This document shows, in pieces, positions 49,274-56,866 of a DNA stretch of 64,000 bases; position 1 is the stretch's first letter; each line of letters starts with the position of its first letter. The position numbers and the translations under genes were made by a program. The notes under the pieces were generated by a model. That model was given only the letters and a program-made list of their open reading frames with translations, was not told the DNA's origin and did not search any database. The DNA is from Streptomyces lincolnensis. GTDB taxonomy: Bacteria > Actinomycetota > Actinomycetes > Streptomycetales > Streptomycetaceae. The stretch spans positions 124,001-188,000 of the forward strand of contig NZ_JAIHON010000008.1 in the NCBI RefSeq assembly GCF_021173675.1, given 5' to 3'.

Positions 49274-50008
49274 TCAGACCTTCTCCCACACAGACACATG
49301 CTGCTCGCTCTCCCCGGTGAACGGCTCCCGCCCCCACCCGCCCAACCGCTCCCGCAGCCGCATCCCCGCGAGCCGGGCCATCAGGTCGAGTTCGGCGGGC
49401 CAGACGTAGCGGAAAGGAATGGTCCAGTAGGAGCCCCGTCCGTCCACGACCTCGACGTAGTTGGAACTCATCGCCTGGGTGGCCACGTCGTACAGGTCGA
49501 ACGACCACTTCGTCGTACTCGTGTGGAACGGCACCGCGTTCTGCCCGGGCGGCAGTTTCCGCAGCTGCGGAACCATGACCTCGACGACGAACGTCCCGCC
49601 GGGCTCAAGATGTTCGGCCGCATTCCGGAAGCAGGCGACCTGTTCGTCCTGGCTGGTCAGATTCATGATCGTGTTGAAGACGAGATACGCGACCGAGAAG
49701 GACCCGTCCACCTTCGTCGTGGCGAAGTCCCCGATGGCGACGGCCACCTTGTCCCCGCCGGGCTTGGCCCGCAGCCGTTCCACCATGGCGCGTGACAGAT
49801 CGATCCCGTGCACCTCGACCCCGCGCCCGGCGAGCGGCAGCGCGATCCGCCCGGTCCCGACTCCCAGCTCCAACGCCCGCCCGTCACCGGCCAGTTCGGC
49901 CAGCAGGTCGACCGCCGGTCCCACCACGTCCGCGCCGAACATCCCGGCCGACGACTCGTCGTACCCGGCCGCGATCGACTCTCCGAAGTACCCGTCCGTA
50001 TCGTCCAC
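49274..50008 (-). CDS. Class I SAM-dependent methyltransferase
   Basis: A 244-residue protein. Motif I is ALELGVGTGRIALPLAGRG and motif II VHGIDLSRAM. VAVAIGDFATTKVDGSFSVAYLVFNTIMNL and the later LEPGGTFVVEVM complete the Rossmann fold. Substrate unknown. GTG 50008 has TACGGT 6 nt upstream, a leaderless pattern. Convergent with the HEAT-like gene, divergent from the protease. Confidence 0.82.
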   Translation of the reverse strand: MDDTDGYFGESIAAGYDESSAGMFGADVVGPAVDLLAELAGDGRALELGVGTGRIALPLAGRGVEVHGIDLSRAMVERLRAKPGGDKVAVAIGDFATTKVDGSFSVAYLVFNTIMNLTSQDEQVACFRNAAEHLEPGGTFVVEVMVPQLRKLPPGQNAVPFHTSTTKWSFDLYDVATQAMSSNYVEVVDGRGSYWTIPFRYVWPAELDLMARLAGMRLRERLGGWGREPFTGESEQHVSVWEKV

Positions 50009-50313
50009 GGGCCGACCGTACTGCGGCCCCCGGCCGGGACGTCAATTTATTTTGGCCAGTAATCCTACTGGACGGTAATTACCATCTCCGGCTTCGGCCG
50101 GGGCTGTCCGGATACTTTCACCGGCTCTTCACCGCCCTTGAAATAAGCGGGAGTTGGGCTGATGCAAGGATGATGGCTCTGGCAGCGGACGAGTTCGGTG
50201 GGTCAACACCCCTCCGTGAGTAGGGACTTCACTCCGGGGGTTTTGTCTGCCGCCATGTCGTACCCACGGCGTTTCTGCCGGGTACGGCTGTTTCGGAGAA
50301 TGGAGAACCCCCC
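50009..50313. other. Divergent intergenic region, methyltransferase/protease
   Basis: 305 bp without a gene. It is unusually A/T-rich around 50042-50090, holds the palindromes described at 50056-50083, and ends in a Shine-Dalgarno (GGAGAA) before the protease start. Confidence 0.6.
50056..50083. promoter_or_regulatory. Paired palindromes in A/T-rich DNA
   Basis: CCAGT-AATCCT-ACTGG (50056-50071) and the perfect GGTAATTACC (50074-50083) lie in the only A/T-rich patch of this part of the window. Likely operator or promoter core for the methyltransferase or protease. Confidence 0.4.
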
Positions 50314-51201
50314 ATGCGTTTCAGTTCGGTTCGCAGACCAGCGGTCCGGAAAACCCTCTCAGGCGTCGTCGCGACCGGCGCCGCCCTCGGCCTCGCCCTC
50401 GCGTCCGTCTCGACGGCACACGCCGACACCTCGCCGGACAAGAGCCGCCCGAGCCCCCGCATCATCGGCGGCACCGAGCAGGCGGACGGCGCCCACCCCT
50501 ACATGACCGCACTGCTGTACAAGGGCGCGGAGAGCCCGTACGACCGGCAGTTCTGCGGCGGCAGCCTGCTCGAACGGGACGTCGTGATGACGGCCGCACA
50601 CTGCGTCGAGGACACCAAGCCCGAGGACATCGAGACGGCCGTCGGCCGGACCGTGCTGTCCCGGACGGACCAGGGCCAGCTGCGCAACGTGACCGACATC
50701 GTCGTCCACCCCCGCTACACCGCCGGGCAGTTCGCCTACGACGTCGCCTTCCTGACGCTGGACAAGCCCGTCAGGGACATCGCGCCGGTCCATCTGCCGA
50801 CCGCCGGCACGGACGCGCTGCTCCGCCCCGGAGCCCTGGCCACCGTCATCGGCTGGGGCAACACCGACACCGAGATCACGTCCTACCCCGACCGCTTGCG
50901 GGCGGTGGACGTCCCGATCCTGTCGCACGTCGAGTGCAGCGCGACCTACCCGGAGTACGACAGGGAGGTCAACGTCTGCGCCGGAGTGGAGGGCAAGGAC
51001 TCCTGCCAGGGTGACAGCGGCGGCCCCATGGTCCGCAAGATACAGGGCCGCGTCTACCAGATAGGCATCACGTCCTACGGCTGGGGCTGCGCCGAACAGG
51101 GTGCCCCGGGCGTGTACACGTACCCCGGCTCCGACGAGCTGTGGAACACACTCGACGAGTCCGCCAAGGGCAAGAAGATCAAGCAGCGCCTAGGCCGCTG
51201 A
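50314..51201 (+). CDS. Secreted trypsin-like serine protease (S1)
   Basis: A 295-residue preproprotein. Signal peptide to about AHA (37), propeptide to R49, mature start IIGGTEQ. Catalytic triad H96 (TAAHC), D143 (YDVAFL), S235 (GDSGGP) is intact. The residue six before the serine is Asp (KDSCQGDSGGP), the S1-pocket Asp of trypsins, so it should cleave after Lys or Arg. Cys pairs 81/97 and others are present. ATG 50314 follows GGAGAA. Confidence 0.92.
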   Translation: MRFSSVRRPAVRKTLSGVVATGAALGLALASVSTAHADTSPDKSRPSPRIIGGTEQADGAHPYMTALLYKGAESPYDRQFCGGSLLERDVVMTAAHCVEDTKPEDIETAVGRTVLSRTDQGQLRNVTDIVVHPRYTAGQFAYDVAFLTLDKPVRDIAPVHLPTAGTDALLRPGALATVIGWGNTDTEITSYPDRLRAVDVPILSHVECSATYPEYDREVNVCAGVEGKDSCQGDSGGPMVRKIQGRVYQIGITSYGWGCAEQGAPGVYTYPGSDELWNTLDESAKGKKIKQRLGR

Positions 51202-51208
51202 GCCGCCG

Positions 51209-51236
51209 CCCCCGCGGAACACCGGTTCCGCGGGGG
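51209..51236. terminator. Strong terminator after the protease gene
   Basis: A perfect 12-bp stem CCCCCGCGGAAC / GTTCCGCGGGGG with an ACCG loop, 8 nt past the stop. Also serves the convergent MerR gene. Confidence 0.88.
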
Positions 51237-51316
51237 TACGCCACGGCACACCGTGCGCCGGGGCCGACCGCCGACCGCAAACCGCCGAACGTCATGAGCC
51301 GTCCGGCCGGCCGCGC

Positions 51317-51694
51317 CTACGGGTGCGTGTCGGTGATCGCGATGACCCCGTCGAGCTGGTCCAGGGTGGCCTGGAGGTCGTCGAGCTTGGCCTGGATGCG
51401 CTCGCGCTCGGCTCGCAGCATGGCTCGCTGCCCGGCGTCGGTGTGCCCGGCGTCCCAGCACGGAAGGAGTTCCGCGATCCTTCGGCTGGTCAGGCCGGCG
51501 GCGAACATCTGCTGGAAGAAGCGGACCAGGGGGACGGCATCCTGTCGGTACAGGCGCTGGCCGGACGGGCTGCGCTCCGCGACGAGCAGCCCCTGCTGCT
51601 CGTAGTAGCGCACGGCACGCACCGAGACCCCGGCACCCCGCGCCACTTCGCCGATGCGGATCAGCGGCTCGGCCGCGGCCTCTGTGACGGACAT
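51317..51694 (-). CDS. MerR family regulator
   Basis: A 125-residue regulator. LIRIGEVARGAGVSVRAVRYYEQQGLLVAERSPSGQRLY is the MerR winged HTH; the C terminus is a coiled coil (MLRAERERIQAKLDDLQATLDQLDGV) ending ITDTHP, without the Cys ligands of metal sensors. ATG 51694 follows GGAGGGG. Divergent from the SDR gene, whose promoter has MerR architecture. Confidence 0.88.
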   Translation of the reverse strand: MSVTEAAAEPLIRIGEVARGAGVSVRAVRYYEQQGLLVAERSPSGQRLYRQDAVPLVRFFQQMFAAGLTSRRIAELLPCWDAGHTDAGQRAMLRAERERIQAKLDDLQATLDQLDGVIAITDTHP

Positions 51695-51734
51695 GGCGAT
51701 TCCCCTCCCCCCGGCCCTGACGACCGACCAGCAC

Positions 51735-51766
51735 TTGCCTCTGACGTAGGCGTCAGGTTTTAGCGT
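51735..51766 (+). promoter_or_regulatory. MerR-type promoter and operator of the SDR gene
   Basis: TTGCCT (51735-51740), a 20-bp spacer and TAGCGT (51761-51766). The spacer contains the palindrome CTGACG-TAGG-CGTCAG (51741-51756). An overlong 19-20 bp spacer with a central dyad is the hallmark of MerR-activated promoters. The -10 is 7 nt before ATG 51774, so the SDR message is probably leaderless. Confidence 0.7.
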
Positions 51767-51773
51767 ACCGGCC

Positions 51774-52502
51774 ATGGACATCAACAACTCCGTCGCCCTT
51801 GTCACCGGAGCCAACCGTGGCCTGGGCCGCGCCTTCGCCCAGCGCCTGCTCGAACGGGGAGCCCGAAAGGTCTACGCGACGGCCCGCCGACCGGAGGCCG
51901 TGGACCTGCCCGGGGTCGAGGTGCTGCCCCTCGACATCGCCGATCCCGCATCCGTGAGGGCCGCCGCCGAGGCCGCCCCGGACGTCTCGCTGCTCGTCAA
52001 CAACGCGGGAATCAGCACGGGGACCGACCTGGTGACCGGTTCGCTGGACGCGGTGCGGCACGAGCTGGAGACCAACATGTTCGGCCACCTGGGAATGATC
52101 CGGGAGTTCGCGCCGACGCTCGCCAGGAACGGCGGGGGCGCGATCGTCAACGTCCTCTCCGCCATGTCGTGGTTCGGCGGCAGGGGCGCCAACGCCTACC
52201 ACCTGACCAAGGCCGCCGCCTGGGCCATGACCAACGGCGTCCGCCTGGAACTCGCCGAGCAGGGCACGCTCGTCACAGCGGTACACCTCGGCCTGGCCGA
52301 CACCGACATGGCGGCGGGCTGGCCCGTGGCCAAGATCGCCCCGCCGGACCTGGCCGACGCGGCCCTCGACGGCGTCGAGGCGGGTTCCGCCGAGGTCCTC
52401 GCCGACCAGTGGAGCCGGGACATCAAGTCCCGTCTACCGCTGACGCCGGAGGAGTTCAACGCCGCGATGGACCGCGCCCTGGCGGCGCTGATGGCGGCCT
52501 GA
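51774..52502 (+). CDS. Short-chain dehydrogenase/reductase
   Basis: A 242-residue SDR. NAD(P) motif TGANRGLGRA, NNAG (NNAGIS), catalytic Ser (VLSAMS) and YHLTK (Tyr-x3-Lys) are all present. Substrate unknown. Controlled by the divergent MerR protein through the operator at 51741-51756; the pair probably responds to a small lipophilic compound. Confidence 0.87.
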   Translation: MDINNSVALVTGANRGLGRAFAQRLLERGARKVYATARRPEAVDLPGVEVLPLDIADPASVRAAAEAAPDVSLLVNNAGISTGTDLVTGSLDAVRHELETNMFGHLGMIREFAPTLARNGGGAIVNVLSAMSWFGGRGANAYHLTKAAAWAMTNGVRLELAEQGTLVTAVHLGLADTDMAAGWPVAKIAPPDLADAALDGVEAGSAEVLADQWSRDIKSRLPLTPEEFNAAMDRALAALMAA

Positions 52503-52529
52503 GGGGCGCCGGGGTTCGAATCCTGGCGT

Positions 52530-52584
52530 GAGCCGTGAAAGAGCGGGACGCAGCCTCACTGCCTCCCGCTCTTCCTCATGGCTC
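52530..52584. terminator. Long terminator hairpin after the SDR gene
   Basis: GAGCC...GAAAGAGCGGGA (52530-52548) pairs with TCCCGCTCTT...GGCTC (52564-52584), a stem of about 19 bp with a few mismatches and 15-nt loop. Confidence 0.75.
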
Positions 52585-52698
52585 TCCCGGAGAGCAGGCC
52601 CGGCGGCGCGATCCGCGAGGGCCGACCCCTGAGGAAGCCGAGGAACTGGCTGGGTTCAAGCGTGGCCGGCATGCCCCGCATCTCGCCGGTGTCGGGCT

Positions 52699-52896
52699 TC
52701 ACAGTTCCTCGGTCGGCTGCTTCAGGGCGTCTACGAAGGTGACGAAGGCCGCGGTGGGAAAGGTGAGGGTGGCTTTGGTGGGGGCCTTGGAGTCGCGGAT
52801 GGCTGTGTGGGGGTGGCGGTGGGCGATCTCCACGCAGGCGTCACCCTGGCCGCCTCCGGAGTACGAGGACTTCTGCCAGGTGTCGGGGGTCGTCAT
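52699..52896 (-). CDS. DUF397 protein
   Basis: A 65-residue acidic DUF397 protein: WQKSSYSGGGQGDACVEIA, AIRDSK and the FVTFVDALKQ end are family hallmarks. These small proteins act with the adjacent XRE regulator (as in the Scr1/Scr2 and WhiJ-type loci), probably modulating it. ATG 52896 follows AAGGAG, which lies within the end of the XRE gene; only 3 nt separate the two genes. Confidence 0.88.
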   Translation of the reverse strand: MTTPDTWQKSSYSGGGQGDACVEIAHRHPHTAIRDSKAPTKATLTFPTAAFVTFVDALKQPTEEL

Positions 52897-52899
52897 GAC

Positions 52900-53754
52900 T
52901 CACAGCTCCTTCGCCAGGTGGTGGATGAAGTCACGCGAACGTTCGGGGTCGAGTGACGCCGTTTCTACCCTACGGAAGAGCGTTCGGTAGCGGCTGAGTT
53001 GGGCTTCGGCGTCGACGAACACAGGGCCGTTGGGCCCGTCGCGTACCACGGTGTCCAGCTTGGGCGTGGGGCCACCGGCGTACACCATGGCGCTTCCCGC
53101 TCCGGCGAAGCCGTCCAGGTCGAAGGGGATGACGCGCACGGTGATGTGGTCGGCTTCGGAGAGCTTCAGAACGCGGGCGAGCTGAGCTTGTGACGCGGCG
53201 CGGTCGCCGACCCTGATGCGCAGCGCGGCCTCGTGGATCAGGGTCTCGTACGGGATCGGGGCAGGGCGCTCGATGATGACCCGCCGTTTCATCCGGTGTT
53301 CCACCCAGAGGTCCACGTCGCTCTCCGGGAACTCCGGGTTCACGTAGGAGAAGAGGGCACGAGCGTAATCCTCGGTCTGCAGAAGGCCCGGGATGTGGAG
53401 GAAGTCGACGTCCCAGCGGTATCTGGCGTGGTACTCCAGCTCGGACAAGTCCAGGAACGGCGTCGGCAGACGCTCCCGGTACTCCTCCCACCAGCCGCGC
53501 GTCCGGTCGGTCGCCATGGCCACGAGGGCGGCGATCAGCTCCTCGTCGGAGCAGGCGTAGTTGGCGGCAAGTCTGCGCAGCCGCTTCTCGCTCACGCCGG
53601 TGAGGGCGGATTCGATCTGGTTGATCTGTGCGGAGCTCACCCCGAGCAGCGCCGCCGCCTCGCGGCCCGTGAGGCCTGCTGCGTCGCGCAGTCTGCGCAG
53701 TTCGGCGCCCAGGCGCATCTGGCGTGCTGTCGGTTCGCGCCTCAACCCGGCCAT
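52900..53754 (-). CDS. XRE-family regulator (WhiJ/Scr1-like, DUF5753)
   Basis: A 284-residue regulator. N-terminal HTH (LRRLRDAAGLTGREAAALLGVSSAQINQIESALTGVS) and the C-terminal DUF5753 domain (EYHARYRWDVDFLHIPGLLQTEDYARALF, ITVRVIPFDLDGFAGAGSAMVY). With DUF397 and the divergent RsbW-like kinase gene it forms the WhiJ-type triad that influences development and antibiotic production in streptomycetes. ATG 53754 follows GAGGAG. Confidence 0.9.
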   Translation of the reverse strand: MAGLRREPTARQMRLGAELRRLRDAAGLTGREAAALLGVSSAQINQIESALTGVSEKRLRRLAANYACSDEELIAALVAMATDRTRGWWEEYRERLPTPFLDLSELEYHARYRWDVDFLHIPGLLQTEDYARALFSYVNPEFPESDVDLWVEHRMKRRVIIERPAPIPYETLIHEAALRIRVGDRAASQAQLARVLKLSEADHITVRVIPFDLDGFAGAGSAMVYAGGPTPKLDTVVRDGPNGPVFVDAEAQLSRYRTLFRRVETASLDPERSRDFIHHLAKEL

Positions 53755-53978
53755 GCACCGCTCCTCGGTTCAACGCGCCTGTGAGCGCGACTCGTTCGGG
53801 GACAGATTACGCGAGCTGCTTGCTGGACCTATAAATCAATGTCTACTGTGGGTGATGCGACGCACACCCTGCGGAACCCCGGGACCCCGGAAGCGCACCG
53901 CCCCGCCCTGCCATGACGGCCGCGACACTGCCACCGCCCGCCGACCGCAACCCCCCACCACCCGACCGGAGTTGCCGC

Positions 53979-54404
53979 ATGCCCGAAACCGGACGCGAAC
54001 CCGAACCGTGGGAGTACGTCCTCCACCTCCCGAACGACCCCCGAGCCGTCACGATCAGTCGCCGCACCCTCCGTCTGATCCTGACCATGCACGGCCTGAT
54101 CACCCTCGCCGACCTCGCGGAGCTGCTCGCGGCGGAGCTGGTCTCCAACGCCGTACGCCATACGAAGGGCCCCGCAGCCCTACGTGTGCGCTGGTCGGCC
54201 GGCGTGCTGCGCATCGGCGCGTGGGATGCCAGCCCCGAGCCGCCGGAACCCCCACGGTCCTGGGATCAGCCGGCAGGGGTCGAGGCCGAGGACGGCCGAG
54301 GGCTCGCCCTCGTCCGGGCCTGCGCCGACGTCTGGGGCTGGCAGCCGCACACCAGGAACGGCAGCCGGGGCAAGTACGTGTGGTGCGAGCTCGCTGCGGC
54401 CTGA
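53979..54404 (+). CDS. RsbW-like ATP-binding (anti-sigma type) protein
   Basis: A 141-residue HATPase_c protein: N-box LLAAELVSNAVRHTKGPAALRVRW, G1 LRIGAWDASPEPP and G2 EDGRGLALVRACADVWGW. Such short ATPases beside XRE/DUF397 genes are typical of the WhiJ-type loci. ATG 53979 follows CGGAG by 7 nt; ATG 53913 is an alternative in frame. It is divergent from the XRE gene; a TTGCTG-18-TACTGT pair lies near 53820-53849. Confidence 0.82.
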   Translation: MPETGREPEPWEYVLHLPNDPRAVTISRRTLRLILTMHGLITLADLAELLAAELVSNAVRHTKGPAALRVRWSAGVLRIGAWDASPEPPEPPRSWDQPAGVEAEDGRGLALVRACADVWGWQPHTRNGSRGKYVWCELAAA

Positions 54405-54597
54405 GGTGCGCCGAATGGGTGCTCTCGGCGCCACCGGCCCACTTCCTGCCCGACACCAGCGAGCAGAACGTACGCAACGCCCCCGGTCTCTGACTCCCCT
54501 CGCGTGATGCCCGCACCCTCCGCACCCCCCCGCACCCCCCGTCCCACCCTCTGAGCCTCCTCAAGTCGCTTGGCGACCCAGGACCACGACAGCCACG

Positions 54598-54951
54598 ATG
54601 ATCCGCATGCCGGGAATCACGGGAATCATGGGACGCAACAAGAAGCAGGACGTCGTGCTGGTCATCCGGGACGCGGACATGGTCGCCGCGGCCCTGACAC
54701 AGGCGCTGGCGGAGGCCGCGCCCGAGGAGCGTCCGGGCCTGGAGCGCGCCGCGGCGCTCGTGGAGTCCACCGCGGCCGCCACCGACGACCAGCTGCGGGC
54801 CCGCTGGGTGCGGTCCCGGCTGGCCGCGGTCGGCTTCACCGGGGACGTCTCGTCGGTCGCGGCCGTGAAGGCGCTGCGCGAGGCCGAGCCGCGGTTGAGT
54901 CTGCTGGCGGCGGTGCAGTTGCAGAGGGAGGCGGTGGCCCATCCGGAGTGA
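54598..54951 (+). CDS. Conserved small hypothetical protein
   Basis: A 117-residue acidic, Ala-rich helical protein (VLVIRDADMVAAALTQALAEAAPEE, VSSVAAVKALREAEPRLSLLAAVQLQREAVAH). No family recognised. The coding bias is strong. It stands alone between the XRE locus and the DUF397 relic. Confidence 0.6.
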   Translation: MIRMPGITGIMGRNKKQDVVLVIRDADMVAAALTQALAEAAPEERPGLERAAALVESTAAATDDQLRARWVRSRLAAVGFTGDVSSVAAVKALREAEPRLSLLAAVQLQREAVAHPE

Positions 54952-55000
54952 TCCCCGGCGGCTTTCGGGGCGTTGACGACTCTCACCGACTGCCGGACCT

Positions 55001-55062
55001 CACAACTCCTCGGCCGGTTGCTTCAGGGCCGCCCTCTACGTAGGGGGCGAAGGCCGCGGTGA
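55001..55062 (-). pseudogene. Decayed DUF397 gene fragment
   Basis: The segment aligns with the last 60 bp of the intact DUF397 gene (52699 region): the same TCACA(G/A)(T/C)TCCTCGG start of the 3' end, TGCTTCAGGGC, a stretch with a small insertion (CGCCCTCTACGTAGGGGG for GTCTACGAAGGTGA), then CGAAGGCCGCGGTG. It would encode the DUF397 C terminus ending KQPAEEL-like, but it has no 5' part. Likely residue of a former second module. Confidence 0.6.
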
Positions 55063-55157
55063 GTGATTCCTGCGCAGTCGTCGTCCGAGGTCACGCGATT
55101 GCTCCGGGGCGACGCCCCGACCCCTCCGCCCCGCTGTGCCCTAGTGCTGCGGCCCCG

Positions 55158-55191
55158 GCCCGCGGTCCTGACACATGTCAGGACCGCGGGC
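55158..55191. promoter_or_regulatory. Large perfect palindrome upstream of the lipoprotein gene
   Basis: Arms of 16 bp (GCCCGCGGTCCTGACA and TGTCAGGACCGCGGGC) flank a CA centre, with core TGACACATGTCA. It lies 53-86 nt before ATG 55244. It is an operator candidate or strong hairpin. Confidence 0.6.
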
Positions 55192-55243
55192 GAGCCGGTC
55201 CTCCTACGGTTCGAGGTGTCGCAGCGTAGTCGGGGGAAGAGGG

Positions 55244-56191
55244 ATGAACATGGCCGGACGCACCGGGCCCGGTCCAGGGCGCGGCAAGGCCGTGGCCGCA
55301 CTGCTGTTCTGTCTGGCAGTCCCGGCGTTGTCGGCCTGCACGGCCGCAGCACCACCCCCTTCTCCCAGGGGCACCGGCCCCGAGCCGACCGCCGCCGCCC
55401 GCGCACTCACGCCCGCGGAACGGGAGATCCTGGCCAAGGCCGAGGCGCTCCTGACGCGGGACTGCATGGAGGAGCGGGGATTCTCCTACCACGTCACCGA
55501 GGACCTGCCGGACGGGGTGGACCGCCTCTTCCCGTACGTCGTCGACGACGAGGGCTGGGCCGCCGAGCACGGCTACGGCAGCGACATCCAGCGGAAACGG
55601 GACTCCCTCGCCGCGAAGGACCCGAACCAGCTCTACTTCCGGAGCCTCTCCGCGGAGCGCAGGGAAGCCGCGGTGGACGCGCTGAACGGACCGGAGCCGA
55701 AGGGGCTGGAAGCGCGGATTCCCGGCATGGGCACGGTCCGGCACAGCGATCAGGGGTGCGAGTCCGAGGCGCAACGGTCCCTCTACTCGGACCTGCGCAA
55801 GTGGTACAGCGCGTGGAAGGTGACGGACGCTCTCGAGCGGTCCATCCCGCCCGCGGTCGCACGGAACGAGCGCTTCACGACGGCGGTCTCACGGTGGTCG
55901 GCCTGCATGCGCGCCAAGGGCCACTCCTACAGCTCCCCCCTGGAGGCGCGTCAGCGGTTCGTGCGTCCGGCGGGCGCGACCGGATCCGGGGAGTCCCGCG
56001 CCACCGAGATCGCGACCGCGAGGGCGGAGGCCCGGTGCGCGAGCACCTCGGGTCTCGCCAGGACGGCCCGCACGCTCGAGCGCACTGAACGGGCGAGGAC
56101 CGAGTCCGACCATTCCACCGATTTCATCAACAGGAAGACGCTGGAGTCCGGGGCGCTGAACCGCGCCCGGGACATCGTCAAGACCGGCTGA
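55244..56191 (+). CDS. Secreted lipoprotein of unknown function
   Basis: A 315-residue lipoprotein. A basic start and hydrophobic core (AVAALLFCLAVPALSAC) end in the lipobox LSAC. The mature domain is charged and helical, with conserved-looking Cys (RDCMEERGFSY, GCESEAQRS, SACMRAKGHSY, ARCASTSGL) that may form two disulfides. Family not recognised; similar Cys-patterned proteins occur in actinomycetes. ATG 55244 follows GGGGGAAGAGGG. The I36-type gene follows 25 nt downstream, so they are co-transcribed. Confidence 0.72.
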   Translation: MNMAGRTGPGPGRGKAVAALLFCLAVPALSACTAAAPPPSPRGTGPEPTAAARALTPAEREILAKAEALLTRDCMEERGFSYHVTEDLPDGVDRLFPYVVDDEGWAAEHGYGSDIQRKRDSLAAKDPNQLYFRSLSAERREAAVDALNGPEPKGLEARIPGMGTVRHSDQGCESEAQRSLYSDLRKWYSAWKVTDALERSIPPAVARNERFTTAVSRWSACMRAKGHSYSSPLEARQRFVRPAGATGSGESRATEIATARAEARCASTSGLARTARTLERTERARTESDHSTDFINRKTLESGALNRARDIVKTG

Positions 56192-56216
56192 CTCCCCATC
56201 TGAGAGGTATGAGGAA

Positions 56217-56690
56217 ATGAAGCGACTCACTCTGCTCGCCACCGGTGCCGCGATGCTCTTCGCGACAGTCGGCCCGGCGGTCGCCGCGCAGGCCGCGGAC
56301 GGACCGGCCGCCGCGCCGCGCGCCGCCGCCGCGGAGGACGGCAGACTGCACGCGTGGGTGGACCCCAACCAGCGGGGCGCCCACTGTTCCTGGTCGGGCA
56401 ACAAGCGTGACTGGGACTACGGCGACGACGGTGTGACGGGCAACTGCGAGCCGATGCGGAACCGCGCCTCGTCGCTGGAGAACCGCGGGTTCGGCGGCGG
56501 CTACGACGATGTCGACCTCTACTACAACCAGGACCAGAGCGGGGTGTACGCCTGCCTCGGCCACGGTGACGCGTGGTACGACCTTACGGGCGGCGACTAC
56601 ATCTTCAACTTCGGCCTGCCGTGGTGGTCGGGGAAGAACGAGTCGGTCAACGACAACATCTCCTCGCACTCCTGGACCGACAGCTGCTGA
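56217..56690 (+). CDS. Secreted peptidase-inhibitor-I36-like protein
   Basis: A 157-residue exported protein. Signal peptide MKRLTLLATGAAMLFATVGPAVAAQA. The mature part (HCSWSGNKRDWDYGDDG, NCEPMRNRASSLENRGFGGGYDDVDLYYNQDQSGVYACLGHGDAWYDL, NESVNDNISSHSWTDSC) has the Cys-spaced crystallin-like pattern of the I36 family, which includes the Streptomyces metalloproteinase inhibitor. Target unknown. ATG 56217 follows GAGAGGTATGAGG. A 14-bp tandem repeat starts in its last codons. Confidence 0.75.
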   Translation: MKRLTLLATGAAMLFATVGPAVAAQAADGPAAAPRAAAAEDGRLHAWVDPNQRGAHCSWSGNKRDWDYGDDGVTGNCEPMRNRASSLENRGFGGGYDDVDLYYNQDQSGVYACLGHGDAWYDLTGGDYIFNFGLPWWSGKNESVNDNISSHSWTDSC

Positions 56691-56772
56691 CCGACAGCTG
56701 CTGACCGACAGCCGCTGAGCGGCAGCCGCTGACCGGCTGAGGCCAACCGGCAGCCGCTGACCGGCCGAGGTC
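56675..56772. repeat. 14-bp tandem repeat spanning a stop codon
   Basis: Seven units of a GACCGACAGC(T/C)GCT-type sequence; units 1 and 2 are identical and later ones diverge. The first unit encodes the TDSC C terminus with the stop, and the array continues directly into a terminator. It appears to have grown from the gene's 3' end. Confidence 0.88.
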
Positions 56773-56805
56773 GACCGTGCCGGGGGGCGAGAGCCCGGCA
56801 CGGTC
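56773..56805 (+). terminator. Terminator of the lipoprotein/I36 unit
   Basis: A perfect 12-bp stem GACCGTGCCGGG / CCCGGCACGGTC with a 9-nt loop, directly after the 14-bp repeat array. Confidence 0.85.
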
Positions 56806-56821
56806 CCACCATTAAATCAAT

Positions 56822-56835
56822 GCAAGCACGCTTGC
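56822..56835. promoter_or_regulatory. Palindrome before the acyl-CoA operon
   Basis: GCAAGC-AC-GCTTGC followed by TTG lies in an A/T-rich stretch (ATTAAATCAATGCAAGC...), 31 nt upstream of ATG 56867. AAGCNNGCTT-type dyads are usual operators of TetR-type regulators of acyl-CoA catabolism; the regulator is not in the window. Confidence 0.5.
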
Positions 56836-56866
56836 TTGTTTTCGGGTCCGCTGCCATGCTCCTCCC

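Noticed and set aside
52510..52530. tRNA T-arm-like sequence (GGTTCGAATCC) after the SDR gene, possible tRNA end or att site
   Set aside because: No D-arm, anticodon arm or acceptor pairing upstream (that DNA is SDR coding), no CCA end and no integrase nearby; the T-stem pairs poorly. Probably chance.
52535..52990. Plus-strand frame after the SDR terminator
   Set aside because: It is antisense to the DUF397 gene and crosses a strong terminator hairpin; no ribosome site or motif.
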